From contig JBBHKE010000927.1 in assembly GCA_037447655.1 (NCBI GenBank), positions 202,400-266,399 of the forward strand: a stretch of DNA of 64,000 bases. Direction: 5' to 3'. Every line of letters begins with the position of its first letter. Positions within the stretch are counted from its first letter, which is position 1. Source of the stretch: Zygnema cylindricum (lineage: Eukaryota > Streptophyta > Zygnematophyceae > Zygnematales > Zygnemataceae). A program made the translations under genes and the position numbers. Below, piece after piece: positions 61,050-64,000 of this stretch. The notes below the pieces were generated by a model. The model saw nothing but the letters and a program-made list of their open reading frames with translations, did not search any database and was not told where the DNA came from.

Positions 61050-62008
61050 TAGATAGTTGTTAACTAACTCACTTTCAATGACAACCACTGCAGCCCAAGC
61101 AAACAAGCTGACAATCTGAATGCACCCCTATGCAGCCTAGACTCCCTTGAGTCCATAGGAAAAAGAATCTCTGAAAACGCCCAACCAAGCGATAAGTCAT
61201 GAGGCAGTAAAAATGCCAATTTGTACAAACTCCCAAAGGAAGAGGTGGCTACCTACCGAAATTTCCTATGTCATGATTCCCTCTAATAACTTCTATCTAC
61301 TGGAGTACAGACCAATTAGATTATTGTACCGTACCAAAAAGTACTACTGCCGCTGTACCTTTTGTACGGCCTATGTACGACAAGGCTATTAAGCGGACAC
61401 GTGTCAACTTTTCCCTCGTCCGTACCTTGCTTGGAATTCCCACGACCGAATGTTATCTCTCCACGTGGCTCCGGGTCATGTCACATCATAAAACGCCAAA
61501 GTGACCTTTCCGAGATCTTGGCGAAGACGTATGTCGTTGGATAAAAACCGGCATTAAATATCGTCAATCGAAACAAATGTCAGATTCATTTGTTTCGTGC
61601 GGGGTTCAGTTCGCACTGAATTTAACCTGGTCTATGAAGTTACATTTACATTTCCGTTAATCGGATAAGGGGACGTAACATACTTTAAATATGAATCACA
61701 CCTTATATACCCTAGCGAACTTCTACGACAGACTGGTTAGAGCGGACGGCTACGCCACGCTCTACCGCTCGGGGGCTCGAGTCCTACTGGACTCAACCTT
61801 TTTGTAGAGAGTGACTTAAAGTCACTCTCTAACCTTGTCTATGGAGTGGAGGTAGCCATGGCTCCATCACTCTCTCTCTTTATTTCACTGACTACAACAA
61901 GTATGGGGGTAGGAGAGAAGGGATGAAGGCAAGCTGCCTGCATGCTTATTTTTTCGCTAATATATTAAGACATAGAAAATACACAAACAAAAACTATTTA
62001 TTTCAACA
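61050..62008 (-). repeat. LTR of the inverted copia element
   Basis: Outer border TGTTGAAATAAATAG (62,008 downwards). Conserved words shared with the 53.1-kb LTR include GTATTTTCTA, CCACACTTG/CCATACTTG, GCCATGGCT and the CT-rich segment. TATA-like TATATAAGG at 61,709-61,701. The inner border is estimated from where gag begins. It contains three consecutive hairpins between 61,738 and 61,832. Confidence 0.65.
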
Positions 62009-64000
62009 AAGAGATCGAAGGGGAAGATTTGGGGGAAGAGGGTTATGGAGGGTGAGAGAACGAAAGTCGGATAATGGGGGAAGAGGGGAAGGGAAGGGCG
62101 CACGAGACAAGGTGTAGAGAAGTGACGTTCCGTTGAAAGCTACTTCTCTGGTGGTGTTGACGCAATTTTGAGATGGACTCCAAATACGATACGCTTTGGA
62201 ATTTGGAGCATACCCAACACAAATGCCAAAAAATGCTCGAACGCCTAATTTACTGTCCGATTGGAGGAGATATTTATACCACGCTTCACATCCTAAAATT
62301 CTAAGGTGGCGTATATTTGGTTTGACACAGGATCACGCTTCTATTGGAGTAGATTTAGGTAAAGCGTTACTAGGACAAAGATTGCGTAAGTAATTTGCGT
62401 AAACGATAGCCTCTGCCCAAAATTCATAAGGTATATTTGAAAAGTATAGCGTCGAGCGTGACATGTCATGTAATGTTAGATTGTATCTTTCTACGATGCT
62501 ATTTTGTTGTGGCGTTTGTGACACTGTTAAGTGACGAGAGATTCCATATTGCGTGAGAAATTCAGGAAATTGGTAAGACAAATATTTGCCACCTTTGTCA
62601 CTTTGTAAAACCTTGTTTCGTTCGTTGTGAAAATTTTCTGCCAAAGCCTTAAATTCCTAAAATCGGTCAAAAGCGTCAGATTTATGACAACTTAGATAAA
62701 CATGGGAAAACAAATAGCATGGTCAATGTAAGTGACAAAATAAAGGGATCCACTGTAGTTGCGCGTGCGGATGGGATCAAACACGTCCCTTTGCACAAAT
62801 GCAAGTGGTTCAATGATGACGGTAATGCTAGTGGGAAATGAGTGACGCGGCATTTTTCCTTGCACGCAACCGTGAAAAAAATCTAAAGATGTTTTACAAA
62901 ACGAATTTAGTACGGTTACAAGATTTGGCAAGGTAAAGAAACTATTGCTATCTAAATGGCCATGTTTTAAATGCCAAAGTGGAAAACTTTCGGCCCTAGC
63001 ATTTAAAACAAATTTTTTTGGAGTACCATAATATTTTAGGACGTATATAGAATCTAGTGCTACGCCAAAGCATATAGTACTATTGTCTTTTCTATCAATA
63101 AATGTTACTCTATCATTATTAAATTCGGCTTTTAAGGCGTCAAAAGTGGCGATTTTGACAGAAAATTAATTCCTACCAAGACAAGGTACATAAAGTACGT
63201 TGTGAATTTGAACAAGCGCATTAGGGACGTGTACGTCGCAAGAATAAGCAGCCAATAGATTGCGGTCGTCTCTTAAGCAAATCTGCATAGGATATTATAT
63301 AGGAGAAATGTGAGTAAGCCAATCGGATTGTGGTGACAGCTAGCACCACTGTCTATTAGCTAGTCGTCAGGGGTTTGAGATAGAAAAACGTACCCTTGTG
63401 GAAATTAAGTATACTGAGTGAAAAATTTTGGGAAATGATAGGCAACATAGCCATATCCAAATTTTGGTGAGGAAAGGAATACCAAAGGGGTAGCACTAGA
63501 GTGGGATAATTAAAGGGAAAATGTGGGGAGGGAGCGATCGGCCAAGGAAGGTTTAGGAGTGTGAAGAGGCATAGTACGTTGCGGCTATAGAAGATTGTGG
63601 GAGGGCTGGAGAAGGGGAATAATGGTGAGGATAGGGAAAATTAGAAGGGAAAAAAGGGTGTGGAGGGAGTGGGGGGGTGAGAAGAACCGGTGGTGTGGCA
63701 TGGGCAACGTTGGCATTTTTGCCATTTTTGAGGGGATTGGAAGCCTCGACTGCTTTGTGCCGAGCCAATTTTCAACATTTTTCGACGCCATATCTTTCTG
63801 TTTTGCAATAAGCGCAAAACAAATGTTGCACACCCCCCCACCCCCCCCCCCTCCCCCCGCCCCCCGAGTTAGATTTCTGATTTTTGGCAATAAAAGCATT
63901 TGCATGATAGAGAATTTGGAGCAGAAAAAGAAAGAAGTTTCGTCTCTTCATACAACAATTTTGTACAGAGGGAGTGAAAATGAATAGATTGGTCTAAATT
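62009..64000 (-). mobile_element. Copia-type element, 5'/middle part, truncated
   Basis: Minus strand, from the right edge: a Pro-rich gag tail with a knuckle-like CAYCKTERYGVEKCWKL near 63,810; a protease motif LIDSGASCHHNP near 63,355-63,320 preceded by an in-frame stop; GAG-pre-integrase and integrase pieces at 62,931-62,692 (CVQGKMPRHSF) and 62,644-62,333 (LQSDKGGKYLS, TPQQNSIVERYN, EFWAEAI); then GCEAWYKYLLQSDSKLGVRA and ICVGYAPNSKAYRIW near 62,300-62,165. The element is cut at its 3' side by the LTR at 62,008, so its reverse transcriptase is absent. It belongs to a different copia lineage from the 57-61 kb element. Confidence 0.82.
63828..63866 (+). repeat. Poly-C rich simple repeat
   Basis: CCCCCCCACCCCCCCCCCCTCC-type run inside the degenerate gag region near the right edge. 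Confidence 0.9.

Larger units (their letters stand above)
56844..62008 (-). mobile_element. Decayed copia-type LTR retrotransposon, inverted
   Basis: The minus strand carries, in order from the right: an LTR (from 62,008, beginning TGTTGAAATAAATAG, to about 61,050, with TATATAAGG at 61,709-61,701), gag, protease-like modules, integrase, reverse transcriptase and RNase H. Gag-protease-integrase-RT-RNase H is the copia order. Frameshifts and stops interrupt all parts. The 3' LTR is missing at the gap. LTR and gag are related to those of the plus-strand element at 53.1-56.8 kb. Confidence 0.85.

Noticed and set aside
61722-61803. tRNA gene in the LTR
   Set aside because: A- and B-box-like words are present, but acceptor and D stems do not pair and the T stem is weak, so I do not call a tRNA. 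It is reported as a structural finding instead.

Overview
This is a nuclear eukaryotic window: every host gene is split by many GT-AG introns, and there are copia-type LTR retrotransposons, MITE-like elements, long microsatellites and one 10-base assembly gap. A plastid-type class IV starch synthase with a transit peptide, a methyltransferase preprotein that looks plastid-targeted, and a DCAF4-like WD40 protein close in layout to land-plant homologues point to the green lineage. A streptophyte alga is my best guess, but the species is not identifiable from the sequence alone.

Layout. 1-1.6 kb holds repeats, including a complete terminal-inverted-repeat element. 1.6-8.0 kb (+) is an amino acid/auxin permease (AAAP) family transporter. 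9.6-14.8 kb (+) is an 8-exon SAM-dependent methyltransferase. 14.8-22.3 kb is gene-poor, with MITEs, an 18-bp minisatellite of about 1 kb and a pair of diverged 0.6-kb repeats. 22.3-35.8 kb (+) is an 18-exon starch synthase (SS4 class) that joins in frame throughout (762 aa); its introns carry huge CT/CCCT tracts and MITEs. 37.6-45.7 kb (-) is a DCAF4-like CUL4-DDB1 substrate receptor, convergent with SS4. 48.1-50.1 kb (-) is a 4-exon p24/TMED cargo receptor. From about 51.8 kb to the right edge the window is a retrotransposon graveyard of at least four damaged copia elements. They lie nested or head-to-head, and the assembly gap falls inside an LTR.

The five host genes have unrelated jobs (membrane transport, plastid methylation, starch priming, ubiquitin ligase targeting, ER-Golgi traffic), and nothing suggests a functional cluster. 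I found no new defence or metabolic system. The most notable points are: families of TA-flanked inverted-repeat elements spread through introns of at least three genes, two copies sharing an identical 124-bp segment; long pyrimidine tracts that begin right at 5' splice sites; a duplicated and inactivated 5' splice site in SS4; a copia element with two successive protease modules, each with an altered active-site motif; and possible frame breaks in the methyltransferase and DCAF4 models. Exon borders were placed by hand from splice signals, phase continuity and family knowledge; no alignment program was used.
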